NCBI GenBank assembly: GCA_005281725.1
Contig: SSBO01000003.1
Coordinates: 9,973,882-10,037,881, forward strand
DNA: 64,000 nt
Origin: Wuchereria bancrofti
Taxonomy: Eukaryota; Nematoda; Chromadorea; Rhabditida; Onchocercidae
Direction: 5' to 3'
Both the position numbers and the translations under genes were made by a program. The notes under the pieces were generated by a model. It saw nothing but the letters and a program-made list of their open reading frames with translations. It was not told where the DNA came from and ran no database searches. Positions 1 to 14,449 of the stretch are shown here, piece by piece; position 1 is the stretch's first letter, and every line of letters starts with the position of its first letter.

Positions 1-187
1 TTTTCTTTCCTCATCTAAAATTTACTCATAATAATTTTATCATTATAGCAGCAATAAATAGAAAGAAATTGAAATGAATTTTTTTACAAATATAACGAAA
101 ATAAAAAAAAATACTTTCAAAAGAAATGTATGAAAGAGTAAAAAAATTAAATTAATTATAAGTTTTAAAATTTATGCTAATTATACC

Positions 188-3100
188 TGAACACGTCGTA
201 ATGGCTTATTTATAGGTGGCCATGGAACTTTTTGCTTTTCATTACTACCCATTGATTCACTTCGTTGACGTCCAACTAAAACTCGTAAACCTGAAATGCA
301 AAAAAAATAAATAAATAAATAAGGACTTTTCAAATTGTATTGAATATATTTTAATAGGAAAATTTTTTCTCGGTTGATTCAAAATTGAATTAAAATTTGA
401 GAATTAGTGGAGAAGTTTAAGAAAAATAATAAAACTAAATTTGAATCTTACCTAACTTCAACTTATCTCTTCTAATCTTTTAATTCTTTTTTGAAATATT
501 AATAGATGATAATTCGAACTGTAAAGAAAACTCATTATCATCAACTGATAACTCAAGCCGTGATATGATGATAATAATGATGGCGATGATACTATATGAT
601 CCGATTTATCATCTACTAATAGTTCAAGCTACGATCTAATGATTAATACTATACAACCCGATTTACCATCTACTAATAGTTCGACCTATGATCTAATGAT
701 TAATACTATACAACCCGATTTACCATCTACTAATAGTTCGAGCTATGATCTAATGATGATATTATTAACATAAAAAAAAACCAATGAACGGAAATAAAAT
801 TTTATGAATAATCAATATTCAAATTTAAGTGTTTTTTCGTTTTATATGTTAGACAAGTAATCGATATGCTTATAAAGATTAATTGAAATATTACAAAATT
901 CTTTCAAATCTGATTAAATATTAATTAAGCAAAATGATTATTTGATAAAATAATGAAACGAAAAAAAAATTGAAAAATTCGTCAAAAATAAATCTAATCC
1001 ATAAATTATAGTTAAGGATGAAAGCTCAATGCTTTGTATTTAAAAAAAAAAAAGAAAGAAAAAGAAAAATAATCAATTTTCGCTATAGCTATTTCAATTT
1101 ATGTAGAGCTTTTTAAATTGAAAACATTCTTAATCAAATTAATTATTTAATTTCACGGTCTTTTTCTTCGTTAGTATGAAAAATAAAAAATCGTTTAATC
1201 ACTTTTGCGCCTGTTAGTATTTTATTTATATTATTTTTTTTTTTTCTTTTGATGAGAAGAAATTGAAAAAATTTTCCACTTTGCTATAAATCTTTTGCTT
1301 ATTTTAGTTGACAATATAAATCAAATAAAAGAAAAAAAAAATAAAAAAAAAGCGAAAAAAAGAAATGTGATGATAAAAAGTAAGCTAATAAGTAAACGAA
1401 TTAGTAAAATAAGTATAAGAAAATAAATATTGGAGATAAAAAAATTTGCAGAAAAAAGAAAACAGAAGTATTAAGCAAATAAATTTTAAAAAAAGAGTTT
1501 AATTTGATCAAAGCAAAAAAAAATTTTCCAATTAATTAAATCTATAATACAAAATTAAGTTTTAATAATTGTTAAAGAATATGTGAATAAGTAATGAAAA
1601 TAATTTTAATTTCAAGAAATTATATTGTTTTTTTTTTTTGTCATTTTAGTAAAAAATTAACTTTCCCCTCTTTATTTCTCACCTTTTTTGTTAAATTTTA
1701 TAGCAAATAGAAATTTTCAAAGAAAAAAAAGTGAATTATATCATTTTTTCCATTTTTCATTTTTTTCCTAACATAATTTGTAAAAAAAATTTATAGTGAA
1801 ATTTCAAAAAAAAAAAAAGAAAGAAAGAAAGAACAAGTATCATTGTTCGTGACCTTTCTCAATGATTAATGTTCAAATCGAAGATGACATTTGACACTTG
1901 ACAAAAAAAAAAAGAATGCATTTAAGAGTTAAAATATGGAATCATTGAAAATAATAATAACAAAAAGTAAAAAAAGAAGGAAAAGAAGAAAAGAAAATAA
2001 AAGATGATTCATGGCGCAATTATGCAAAAATTATATTTTAATTTGGAAAACAAGAAAAAAAATAAAAAATAATCAACTGATAGGGAGATATAGTGATGTC
2101 AACTGATAGAAAAATGATGATAACGATGTTAATAGGTTAGCAAATGCAATGGATCATTAACGGATAATTGATCACATTCTTATCAGTAGTTAATGGCAAG
2201 AACCAATAAATTGAAATGAGATGATTTGAAATAAACAAAATTGTAGTTATGATAATTTTTGGAATTATTACCAAATAAATGTTTGAAAAAAAAAGGGAAA
2301 TATGAAAAATCAAAAAATCAAAAAAAAAAACATATAAAAAACTTAAAAAGAAAAGAAAAATAAAATATAATGAAAAGTTTATGAAATTATTTCAAAATTT
2401 TTAAAAATAAGTACGAAAATTATAATTGCTAAATATATTAAACTATTGTAACGATATAAATTGTCAGAATATAACATAATTTGTAAATTTTAATATTATA
2501 AAAATTTCAAATCTTCCAAAAAAGAAGAGATAAATTATTATTTGATAATATAATAGTTACAAAAACAAAAAAAAGAGGAAAATTTTTTGAAAAAAAGGGA
2601 AAAACTTGAAGATATAACTGTAAATGAGTAAAATAATTCCAAAATATAAACAATTTTTAAAAAAATAATAAAAAACCAAGAAATTCAAAAAATACACTAA
2701 ATATAGTGTACTATTTGTAATTAAATGTATTTAAAAAAAAGTTTTATTAAAAAGGTTTATGCAAACAATGAAAGAAAGAAGGAAAAAATAGTGAAAAAAA
2801 TAAAAAATTAAACAAACAAATTTTAAATCTCATTAATTACCATTATCATTTTAAATAATTACACAATAATTGATCAGTATTCTCGTTTTTTTTTTGGATA
2901 AGAAAGATATTTAAAATAAGTAGAAAAAAATTTTTTGAAATATAAACAGAACGGCTCTTTTTTTTAAAGGAGGGAGAGAAAGGAAAAGGAAAATGTTGAA
3001 AAATTAATCGAAATATTTTGTAGTAATGTAATTTAGCAATTGATACATTTTACTTTCAAATTTTTCTTTTTGTCCTTATCCTTTTCTTCATTAATTAATT

Positions 3101-6100
3101 AATTCGTTAATTCATTCATTCATTCATTTATTCATTTTCATCCATTTCACAAGCTCATTAATTAACTGATTAATTAATTAGTTAATTAATTCACTCAACC
3201 ATTCATTCATCCATTCACTTCATTTTCTTTCATTTCATTCAATTCCATTTTTCTTCCAACAACTTTATCACTTTAAATTTTANTACACTAAATATAGTGT
3301 ACTATTTGTAATTAAATGTATTTAAAAAAAAGTTTTATTAAAAAGGTTTATGCAAACAATGAAAGAAAGAAGGAAAAAATAGTGAAAAAAATAAAAAATT
3401 AAACAAACAAATTTTAAATCTCATTAATTACCATTATCATTTTAAATAATTACACAATAATTGATCAGTATTCTCGTTTTTTTTTTGGATAAGAAAGATA
3501 TTTAAAATAAGTAGAAAAAAATTTTTTGAAATATAAACAGAACGGCTCTTTTTTTTTTTTTAAAGGAGGGAGAGAAAGGAAAAGGAAAATGTTGAAAAAT
3601 TAATCGAAATATTTTGTAGTAATGTAATTTAGCAATTGATACATTTTACTTTCAAATTTTTCTTTTTGTCCTTATCCTTTTCTTCATTAATTAATTAATT
3701 CGTTAATTCATTCATTCATTCATTTATTCATTTTCATCCATTTCACAAGCTCATTAATTAACTGATTAATTAATTAGTTAATTAATTCACTCAACCATTC
3801 ATTCATCCATTCACTTCATTTTCTTTCATTTCATTCAATTCCATTTTTCTTCCAACAACTTTATCACTTTAAATTTTAATTCATAATTATATGGCTAATG
3901 AAATATTTTGAAATAATTGAAATAATAAATCTTGCATATAAGATAATTAATTATTCCATCATTTTAAGCATAAAAAAGAATTTTAATTTGTCAAACATCA
4001 TATTAATTTTGATAATTAAAATAATTAAACACAATATTTGATGACAATATTAAACATTTTTGCAATATTCAATGAAACTTATTTACACATTTACAAATGA
4101 TAACTAAATTAGCAAATTATGTGCTAGTCTAGGCCAAGTACAGAGTAGTCTAGCGAACTGCAAAATAGCCTAGTAAAAAAAGTAAACTATTCAGCAAAGT
4201 ATTAAAGTAAAAAAAAAAACTAGCCTAGCAAAATTATAGAGTAGCTTAATAAGCCATTGAATTAGCATAGCAAATTATGATCTATAAACTATGACAATCG
4301 CATTGTCACTTTTTGTATTTCATTAAATCCATCTGTCTCATTCTAATTCATATTGTAAACAACTGTAAACAAATTATAGAAGCGAAAAATTATTTGTCTG
4401 TAAATGAAATAAATTATAACATTTTGAAAAAAAAATTGCTTCAAAGCATTTAAAAGAACAAATCAAAGATTAATGAAATGATCGTATACAAATGAAAATT
4501 TCATTGTTACATTTTCATTGCACACTGAAAAAGAAATAAAATAAAGAAATTGTATATTCAAAAATGAAAAAAAAAACATTTTTTCTTTTTTTTTGCAAAA
4601 ATCAACAATAATTTAATTCATACATAAAATAACAACAAAAAAAATTTTTATATAATTAAATTTATGCAATAAAATTTTTAAAGTAAAATCATTTTTCAAG
4701 TAAAAGAAGGTCAATTCGAATGTGAATGGTAATAATGAGCATAATAATGATAATAATAACAATAAATTAATAATAATGATAATGATAAATAACAATAAGT
4801 GATAGTAGCAATAATAACAATAATAATGTTAATAATAATAACGATAACAATAATAAATTTAAAAAATATTTCTAATTGGTTTGTACATTGAAGAAATAAA
4901 CAAAATGAATGTGTTTTGGTTTAGTGTTCAATAATATTGATTGCAAAAAAGAAAAAACTAACTTCAAAGATTAATTAATTCTCTCAGAAGAAAAATGTTA
5001 AGTGGATGTATCACTAAATACTACAATAAAGTGATAAAGATGATAATAATGATAATAAGATCTTTAGGCGCGGAACAGAAGCGATCCAATTTTAAAGAAA
5101 AAAAAAGAAAAAATGAAAAAGCGCAGCTAAGCAATAAATAATTAAATGTATTAAAAAAATTTTTTTTTTGACATACATTTCATTTATTTCATATAAGTTT
5201 TTCGTTTTTCTCTCATTTTTCTTTTCTCAAATTTTTTTTTTTCTTTTTTTACACTAATGGATTTTGTTGCATTTGTAAAAGAGAAATTTTGATACGTTTC
5301 TTTTTCTTTCATTTTTTTCTCTCTTTCTCTCTCCCTCTCTCCCTCTCTCTCTCTTTCATAAAAATGAAGAAATTAATAAAAGTGTAGAAAGAAAAGGAAA
5401 AAGAGAAAAAGTACAATTTGATAGAAATGAAAGGAAAAAGCTGATTTTTGTGGATGATCACATTGACATTTTCTTTTTCTTTTAATAGAATGAATGACTA
5501 AGCAAAGAGATTAAAGAAAATATTAGCTTTAAAATTTTTAAATTATTTAATTTTAATTTTCAATTTTATTGCTCCATTTTAATCTTCAAATTCATTTATT
5601 TTCACTTAATTTGAAAAATTAATTCACACATCAAATATATGCCAAACAAATGTAATTATTATAATCTATCATTGCTGATAATGTATTATTTAGCTCCACG
5701 AAAGAAAAAAAAAGAAACAAATTTATTAATTCACTTGTCATCAATTTTCATTTAAATAATCAATTGAAATGGAAAATAATTAACTCAATGATTTTTATGA
5801 AGAAATTTAAGAAATTTAGAACAAAAAAAAAATAAAGAGAAAGATAAAAATCGAAAAAAAAACATAATCTGATTTAATTTCTTTTTTTTCTCATATATTA
5901 TTTCAAGTAATAGATTTAAAATATCAAAAAATTAAGAAATTAATAAATTCTTTTATACAATAAATTATCATTATACTAATTACTTTAGCAATTTAACACT
6001 TGAAATTTTCGATGAATTTGAAATTTGAAATTAAGATTTCTTGATAATATCAATATAATGGTTTTTCTTTTTTTTTTTTTTTTTAGAAAAATGTTAACGG

Positions 6101-9100
6101 AGAAATGTAATGTAAAGAATTAAACAAATATTATACAGAACATTTGAAATGAAAAAAGAAGACAACAAAGGCATAAATTTTTTTAAAGAAGATAAACATT
6201 TCTTTCAACTTCTCTCTCTCTCTCTCTCTTATTTCTTCCATAATGTGTAAATAAACCATTTTTCAAGTTGTAAAAGAAATTAAGTATATTTGAGAAAATT
6301 TTCTTATTATTTCACTGAAGCAATTCTATTTTATTTTTGACAAATAAGAATTTGAAAGAGATTTATTATTAAAGATGAGAGGTTATGAAGAAGAGATTCT
6401 TAAAAACTAAAACTAAAGAGCAATTTTTCGATCATCGATCTTACTCTTAGTATTAACATCTAATAGTAAGTAAGTTAATAAGTAATAATTAGTAATAAAT
6501 AGTAATAGCAGTAGTAGTAATGTGTAATGGATAAAAAAAATTAAAATGAAAATAGATGAAATTTTTTGAATTTTCTTTTCTTCGACAATCCTAAAATAGT
6601 TTTAATAGTTACTGGCAAATTAGCAAGTAGTAATTAATATTAAGTAGTAATAGTAGTATTAGTGCTTTGTACTAGTATACATGAATAAATTTAAAGTGAA
6701 AATGAGTAACATTCTTTTTTTTTTTTCGAATTTTCTATTTTTCAGATCCTTCAAATAGTTTTATACCAAATTTATATAATTATTTATGAATTTTTATGTG
6801 ATAAAGTTAAATAAACAATAATGTGATATAATTTAAAACTTGCTGAATAGCAAAAATTAATTTACAATTTTGCAAAAATTACTTTAATCATTGAAATGCA
6901 AAAAATTAACTTACAATTTTTGCAAAGATTAATTTTAGGATTCAAAAAGATGGAAGAAGCATAGGCGATAACATAGAATTAGGAACATTATCAAACAATT
7001 TTTTTTTTTTCCTTTATATGTTATATGCAACAATTATCAAATACCATTCAAATTATTTGCAGTTAGCCAAGATTTTAAATGAGCCAAGGCTAAAAAGTGA
7101 TATTTCATTTAGGCTTATTCTGTATTTTGATTGGCCATAAAAGAAAGAGGAAGAAAGGAAGGAAGAAAGGAAGGAAGAAAGGAAGGAAGGAAGGAAGGAA
7201 GGAAGGAAATTAAACACAAAGCGATAAATTTAAAGGAATAATCGGGCAAAAAAAAGAGAGAGAAGATGAATTCGTTTTCTTTTCAAAATCAACAGAAATT
7301 CAAAAATGATATTGAAAAAAGAAATTCTTTTTTTTTCGATACTATTTCTCTTGAGAGAGAGAGAGAGAGAGAGTAAAAGAGAAAAATAATAAAGAAAAGA
7401 TATATATTCTAGTTAAAAATTAACATTTGAATGATATGAAAACGTATGAAATATGAAATATTTGTAATTATTCGTAAGAAAAAAAATGTGTGTTTCATAA
7501 AAATTTGTATTCAATTTCATTTTATCCAATTTCATTTCATTCAATTAATTCATTCAATTTCTATATGTATATGCGTATCTGTATTGAAAACACATAAATT
7601 GAAATATATTGCAATAAAAATTCAAATATGCTACATATTTCAACCTTTGACCCTAATTCTAATTACATCAATAATAATGAAATCATTTAAAAATCTTCAA
7701 TAATATAGAAATCATTTAAAAAATTCAATAACTAACACATTGCATTATCACTTTCCAATATTAATCAATGAAATGAAATAAATGAGTGAATGAATGGATG
7801 GACAAAATGAAATGAATTGAATTTTTTTATAATTAATCATTATAATTTGATGAAATGATGAATGAATGAATGAATGAATGAATGAAATTGATCCTTTTTT
7901 ATAATTCATAATTGTCAATAATCATTATAATTTTGCAAATGAATTTAACGTAAGTTCATAAATTATTGATACCGATATTTAATTATTTAAATAAAAATTA
8001 ATATTAACGAGTGAAAATTAATTAAATGAATTCATTGAAGAAATCGCATCAAATAACGAAAATTCTTATTTGTTCGATAATAACAACCATTTCTTTTTTG
8101 AATTTTATCCAAAACTTAATTTCACATTTCTTCTTTTTTCTAAAATATCAATCAAATAAGATCAAATGAAATAAAAAAGAATGAAAAGAAAAAAGACATA
8201 AATAAAATGAAACTGAATAATTTAGTTTTATAGGAAATGAAGAAAAAAAATGAAAAAGAAAAACGAAAAATCTCTCAGAGATTTTAAGAGAGAGAGAGAG
8301 GGAGAAACAGAGAGTGGAAGAGAGAAAGAAAAAAACAAAGTTATTCCAAAATGATTCAAAATATTAAATAATAATTTTCTTCCATATAGCAATGTTAATT
8401 CAATAATTTTTTTTTCCTTTTTTTAGGTTAAATTGTTTTGTTATGTTAGTACGAAGGAAAAAAAAAGAGAAATAAAACGAAAAAAATGTAGGAAAAAAGA
8501 AAGGAAAAAAGGAAAAGAAGAAAAAAAAAGGAAATAGAAACAATTAAATATGGTGAAAAAGAAAAAAAAATGAGAAAGAAGTATGAAAAGGAATTCCGGA
8601 TGATGTAATATGGAATGTTTTCCGTATTTATTAAGCAAAATATAAGAACAAAACAAATAACTCATATTTGAAATGATAATATTAACGAATAAATCATTTT
8701 ACAGAAGCTTATTTCATGCAATAAGTATGCTTAGGAATGTTTATAAATAGTTTCAAAAATGAAAATGAAAAAAAAAAAAAAAAAAGAAACGAAGAATATT
8801 GGAGACTAACGTAGAAAAATTTTGAAGTCAGGCTAGTATAGAAAAATTTTTATGACAATTCTGCAATTGTCGTAAAATTTTATTTTATTTTTTCGCTTTT
8901 TTAATAAACTTTCTCGTTTTTTCAGCAATTTTTTTTTACCAGAATTTGAATATAAAAAAAAGTGCTAAAAGTTTTTTTTTTGTTCCTTTTCCCTTCTGAA
9001 TTGAATAATATTTTGTTCATTTTTGAATTCGTTTTTTTTTTTAATCTGTTATGAAATTTAGTTTGCATAAAAAAAAGGAAAAAATTTTTATTGTTAGTCT

Positions 9101-11646
9101 AATTTATAGCAAAACAAGGGTTATTTGAAATAAATGTCGAAATAATTGTAAAGTTTGAAATTGTTTGAAGAAAGAAAGAACCTTGAAATAATAATAAAAT
9201 TTAACAATGATAAAATTTGCAATAAAGTTGAAATTTTTTTTTAGAAAAATCATTTATTACAAAAATTTTATGCCACTAAAAATTATTACACTGCATTATC
9301 ATATCATTTTTCATCGCACAAATTTTTTGTAGCATTATTGTAAATAAATGTTTGCTAGCGATTAATCTATATCTGTTAAGGAGATTCAAAAATTCTTATT
9401 AGAAAATAAGTAAGCTTTATTATATTAGTCATTTTTAAAGAATTCATTTTTGAAATATTATTACTTTTATTCATCTCTCTAGCATATCTCATATTTTGAC
9501 TTAATTAAATTGAGAATGGAATGCTGCCGATGATGACGATGATTGATGATGATGATGGTGACGACATGCTAATGATGACGATGATGACGGTGACGATGAC
9601 CACAATCTTACTGATGACGGTAATGATTACAATGGTATGATGATGGTGATCACAATCTATGTTGATGATAATCATAATGATAATGATGATGATAGTAATG
9701 AGTGATGATGATGATTATTGATGATAAGTGATGGTGATGATGATCACAATCTTATTGATGACGGTAATGATGATAATGATGGTTACAATGGTATTGATGA
9801 TGGTGATCACAATCTATAAATGTTGATGATAATGATGATGATTGATGGTAATGATGATGTTGATGATAACGATGATCTTCATCATCACACTCATCATGAC
9901 TCGTCTTCACAAAACGAATATTTGAAAAACGTATCACCAATATTTGAAATTTCAAGAAATGAGCAATAACTTTTTTAGGATAGTATAATGTAAGCGGAAT
10001 TATCCCTATCATTTATTCCAAAGATTCATCTATTTGAGCTTAGCAAGCTTAAAGATTATAACGAACTGCTCAAGATACGATTTCATTGTTATTTGAGAAT
10101 TTTCTTCTGTTAGATGAGTGATTCGTACAGAAACTTCCCAAAACAAGCTTTATTTACCCGAGTGTGAGTGAAATTAGAATTGTATTTCTTCACAGATAAT
10201 TGTCCAGAAGTTATTATCAAATTTATCCTAATCATACTTAACCCTAACCTTCTATTAAGACTGATCTGGTATAGAAAACATAACAGAGTTTTATCTATCA
10301 GTGATAAAGATAAATTTTTATATTTATATATATATTTTATATATTGATGTAATTCATTCACAATTGTTTTAATATAACACTAGTGAAAAAAATTTATTTT
10401 ATCAATCAATTAATCAAATCAATCGATTAGTGAACTAATCAATTAATTAATAGTTTTTGTAAAAAAAAAATCTTCAAATGAAAAAAAAATAAAAAGAAGG
10501 AAAAAATGAATGGAATGAATGAATGAATAAATAAGTAAATGTCATCTTATGAAATATATTCAAAGGAAAAAAAAAATTCTTTCGTATACTTTTCGTTTTT
10601 TATTTATTTCTCATTTCATTGTACCAAAAAAAAAAAAAAAAAAGATTTATTCGGCGGAAAATTATTCACTTATTCTAATAAAAATATATTGACAAAATTG
10701 TATGTTGTAAGAGAACAAAAAAGAAAAAAGAAGAAAAGAAAAAAGAGAAACGAAAAAATAAATTTCTTTTTCTTCTGTTCTTTTTTTTCTTCTGTTTTTC
10801 TTTTTATTTTTCCTAATCAATAAATTAAAATGAATAGAAATTTAGTTCAAAAATTTAAATAAGCAAAATTTGTTAAATTTCTTTTTAAATAAGCAAAATT
10901 TATTAAATTGAAATTCTTTTTTCCTTTTTCATGAAATAAAATGGAAAGGATAAAGTTTTTATTCACATATTTTCAACTTATCTCATTTTTTCACTTTTTT
11001 CTTCATTATATATATAATATTTTCTTATTACTTTTTTTAAAATGAATTCTGTTAATTTTTTATACAATCATTAAATTATTTTGGGTTGAATTATAAAATT
11101 AATAGAAGCGGAAAGTAAAAATAAAAAATAAAGAAAAAGTGGAAAAATGTTAATATGAGCATAAATATGATGAAAATTTTCATAATATTTTATAATTTAT
11201 ATTGTATGATTATTTATGATAAGAATTATTTCACTGCGATCATTTCTAACATTTTTTTTTTTTTTTTTGTATTTTCTTTTGTCACATAAAATTTATGTTT
11301 AATTCCATACTAAGCGCAAAAAATTTTTTTTTACAGGAATGTACTAATATATATGTACTTTTTGTTACAAATATAATTTCATTTGAAAGAAAAAAGTAAG
11401 AAAAAGAAACGAATTAAGAAAAAAAATTTTTTTTTTACCACTTAAAATACGTGTTTGAAGTATTGTTGAATGTTGTTGATTCTTTCGTTCATGTTGTGTG
11501 TCATGTCGTTGACGGAATTGTTTACCACGTCGTTTATTACTGATACCACTTTCAGTAATACCGGATAATAGTGATGTAGTATTTGTTGCATTTGTATAAA
11601 TATTTTTACCACTTTGAATTTCACTATTATTACCACTTTCATTCAT
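188..11646 (-). CDS. Unidentified gene, 5' part: first coding exon and second exon of a protein that continues off the left edge
   Basis: Two exons join cleanly. Exon 1 (11437-11646) starts at an ATG preceded by an in-frame TAA, encodes a hydrophilic N/S/T/Q-rich segment and ends in phase 1 at a GTAAAA donor. Exon 2 (188-291) begins after TTTGCATTTCAG and completes the split Gly codon; it reads LRVLVGRQRSESMGS, later VPWPPINKPLRRVQ, and ends at a GTATAA donor. The intron is about 11.1 kb unless small exons were missed. The predicted N-terminus is about 104 residues with no signal peptide, membrane segment or recognisable domain, so it is probably a disordered cytoplasmic tail. A long first intron and a basic RRVQ ending would suit the N-terminus of a KCNQ-type potassium channel, but that is only a weak guess. 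Product unknown. Confidence 0.6.
545..760. repeat. 57 bp tandem repeat, about 3.5 copies
   Basis: The string CCGATTTA recurs at 601, 658 and 715, giving a 57 bp period. Units share CATCTACTAATAGTTC and ATGATCTAATGAT with few differences. It lies in the long intron, about 300 bp beyond exon 2. No coding role is seen. Confidence 0.8.
2693..3878. other. Gap-flanking duplication, probable assembly artefact
   Basis: Bases 2693-3282 and 3284-3878 are the same sequence apart from a T-run that differs by about 5 bases; a single N at 3283 separates them. Each copy starts with the palindrome TACACTA-AATA-TAGTGTA. Identity right up to an N is what unmerged overlapping contig ends look like, so this probably represents one genomic locus. 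Confidence 0.85.
7141..7208. repeat. GGAA/GAAA microsatellite
   Basis: About 68 bases of purine tetranucleotide repeats (GGAA with interspersed GAAA), the longest uniform block being seven GGAA units near 7180-7208. It is in the long intron. Confidence 0.85.
9521..9890. repeat. GAT/GAC triplet-rich tract
   Basis: Imperfect GATGATGAC/GATGATGGT triplets with longer near-repeats containing GGTGATCACAATCT (copies near 9645, 9740 and 9803). The minus strand reads as a His/Asp/Ser-rich open frame, which I take as a by-product of the triplet repeat. Confidence 0.75.
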
Positions 11647-11766
11647 TATTGAAATTAATTAAATTTTCTCAAATATAATCAATCATAAATGGTACCAAAG
11701 CAAAAACAAAAATTCGTCCATTTATTTGTTCCATAATTTCAATTAATTCGTTGTTATTCACTGCAA
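11647..11766 (-). promoter_or_regulatory. 5' untranslated leader with splice or trans-splice acceptor
   Basis: On the minus strand TTCTTTGCAG (acceptor AG at 11761-11762) is followed by about 114 bases of leader up to the ATG at 11646. The leader has an in-frame TAA 15 bases before the ATG and a short upstream ATG. The acceptor could receive a spliced leader RNA or a cis-spliced 5' exon; the sequence alone does not decide which. Confidence 0.4.
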
Positions 11767-14418
11767 AGAATAAAAAAAGTAAAAGTGAAAAGAAAAACAA
11801 AAATAAATGTATTATTAGAAATAAGTAAGTAATAAATCGATATACCAAAAAATCAAGTTTCTTTTTTTTTTTTTTGTTTTTTGCAAAAAAGTATCTCATC
11901 AATGCCAAAAAATAAACAAATAAATAAAAACAAAACAAAATGAGGGAAAAAAAAGAAAAAGAAGAATGATTAAAGAAAGAATAATTTTTTTTAAAAAAAA
12001 AGAGAAGAAAATAGTAAAAATGACATGTTGTAAAGAATTAATTAAATCGTATTGAAAATAATTACATAAATTTATTATCATTATTACACAATTATTAAAC
12101 ATGCATATTAAATACATTTTTTCCTGATTTCATTTAATCTTATCTCTTTAATCAATCATTTTACTACTTCTTTTTTTTTCAAATGGTATTGAAAAAAAAA
12201 GAATGAATAGTTAATAATTTTTTAATTAAAATAAAAAACTTAATAAAAAAAAAAGAAAGAAAAAGAAAAAATTTGAAAAAAGAGAAAAGAAAATGTTCGT
12301 TTTTTCGTTTATTATAAAATGGAGGAAGAAAATGAAAGTTACAGATAAACAACAAACATATTTTATTATTGTTGCTTTTATATTTTTCTTCTCTATATTT
12401 TTCTTTTTTTTTTTTTTTTTTAAAAAACATTAAATATGATAATAAATAGCTAATGCTAGAATAGTTGAAAAAGATTTCACTGAAATAAACCAAAAACTGT
12501 TTCGTCTTCATTTCTGATAAAAGCAATAGATAAAAAGGTCATCAAATGTAAGCAATACAAATGTTTTTGCATACTTTTATATGCTAATCATCAATTATAT
12601 CATTTCACCTTCTCCTCCTATCTTTTTCACTTTTTATGGTTTTTTTTCAATCAAAAAAAAAAAAAAAAAGAAAAAAAAAGCATTTTCCCATTCGCTAAAT
12701 GTTATTCTACCATTTTCTTTTCCCATTTACCAACAATTATTTGAAATATCTATTCGAAATGCAATAAAGAAAGGAATGCATTGCATATTAATAATGAAAA
12801 TTTCATTGTATTATTATTGTTATTATTATTATTACTAAAATCATTATTTATATGAAGAAAATTAGAAAGTTTATTTTTTCCTCATTTGAGTAATTTATAA
12901 ATGAGCTAATAAATCTAATCTGTTTCTTTATTTTATTTTGGTACGAAAAAAAAAAAAAGAAAAAGGATGAAAGAAAGAAATATTCCCACTAAATTTATAA
13001 ATTATTTATAAATTCACAACATATTTTATCTAAAATAATCCCTTTTCGATCATTTCACCAATGAATTCGTCAGTGATCGTTTATAAATTAGCCATAATGA
13101 ATTCAAAAAAAAAAAGTTAGCCATAATGAATTCAGAAAATAGACAAGATAAGAATTTTCAATTTTTTTAAACTTTTAAAGCCTTTAATAAGTTAAATATT
13201 AATGTAAGCTTATTAAAAGCTTAAAAATTTAAAGGATTAAAAAGGGAAAAGAATTAAAAAAAAATGAACTGGAAGGAATAGAAAAAGAAGTATAAAAAAA
13301 AAAAAATTGTCCGTTTCATTTGAATTGATTTTCTTTTTTTCTTTTTTTTTGGTTAGCTTTTCTAAAGACAATTACTGATTTCAGTTTATCGAACATTTTT
13401 CATCTTTTCCGCTCTCTCTTCTCTCTCTCTCTCTCCCCTTCTTCGCCTCTTTCTTCTTTTTCAATTTTACGCCTTTTTTAATTCATAACACATTTATGAG
13501 AAAAGCAGTAAAAAGAAAACATCAAAAAGCAAAAATCATTATATCATTGTTATCATCTCAGTAAATTAGCACAATCATTATTATCAGTTAATAAAGTCAC
13601 AGTATTCAAACATTAGAAAAAAAAAATTTTATTATGATAATTTCTGCTTATTCAGAGGACAAATTTCTAGTAATTTCAATAAATTAGCATAATGTTGAAT
13701 TATTTATGAGAGAGAAAAAAAAATGTCGTGTAAGTGTTTCCGTTTCGTTCGCAATTAATTACATAAAATTATCATAATAAATTTTATTTGTAAAATTCTC
13801 ATTTTTCTTCTTTTTTTTTTCTTCAGAAATTTGAGTTAGCTAAAAAATTTCTTACATTTTGATAATTGAATGTTTATTTAAACATTTTTTACACATAAAT
13901 TTTCAATTTTAATTTTACTTACTAAAATTTTCCCTGTTTTAAATCTTTTTTTAACAGCAAAATTTATCGTTTTGAATCTTCTTTGATAGTAAATTTCTCG
14001 TTTCAAAACATTCTTTGATAGTAAAATTTGTTGTTATGATCTACATATCTTTGATAATAAAAATTTGTTTTGATATGAAAATTTTTTTATTTGATAATAA
14101 AATTCTTTTGTTATATTGAAATTATTCATTTTGAAATGTGAAAATCTCAAAATTTCGAATCAATCTTGAAAAATTTCTCATTTTTCATATCAATTAGTGC
14201 TAAGCAAAATTTGGTGATAATTTTTCACTTTTATTTTTCACTAAATAAATAATGCAAAAAAAAAAAAAAATATTATCATTAATAAGTAATAGTAAAATTT
14301 AATGAAAAGTTGTGATTACTTTTGGGGGAAAATAAATAAATTTAACTAACATTTATCATAGCATATAATAAATGCAATAAAACTATAATTCGATTTAAAA
14401 AGAGAAAGACAGGGAGGG

Positions 14419-14449
<31 letters not shown>

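Larger units (their letters stand above)
292..11436 (-). other. Very long first intron, low-complexity
   Basis: Between the two exons lies 11.1 kb of AT-rich DNA with no exon-like reading frame I could support. It holds poly-A/T runs, CT/AG microsatellites (about 5320-5356, 6211-6229, 7351-7372, 8287-8302), TTAA/ATTC repeats (3090-3220), ATA/ATT runs (4735-4860), a GGAA array, a GAT-type triplet array, a 57 bp tandem repeat and a gap-flanking duplication. The short open frames here are homopolymer-driven. Confidence 0.55.

Noticed and set aside
2693..3878. Genuine segmental tandem duplication
   Set aside because: Copies meet exactly at an N and differ only in a T-run, as do the flanks of two other gaps; an assembly artefact is far likelier.
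7446..7703. 85-codon plus-strand open frame
   Set aside because: Repeats of FHFIQ come from an ATTTCATTTTATCCA-like repeat inside the long intron; no recognisable product.
9752..10012. His-rich minus-strand open frame
   Set aside because: Product of the GAT triplet tract; no splice context or homology.
10539..12838. Several Lys/Phe-rich open frames on both strands
   Set aside because: Built on poly-A/T and AAG/CTT runs; composition, not codon structure, explains them. Only 11437-11646 has supporting splice and start evidence.
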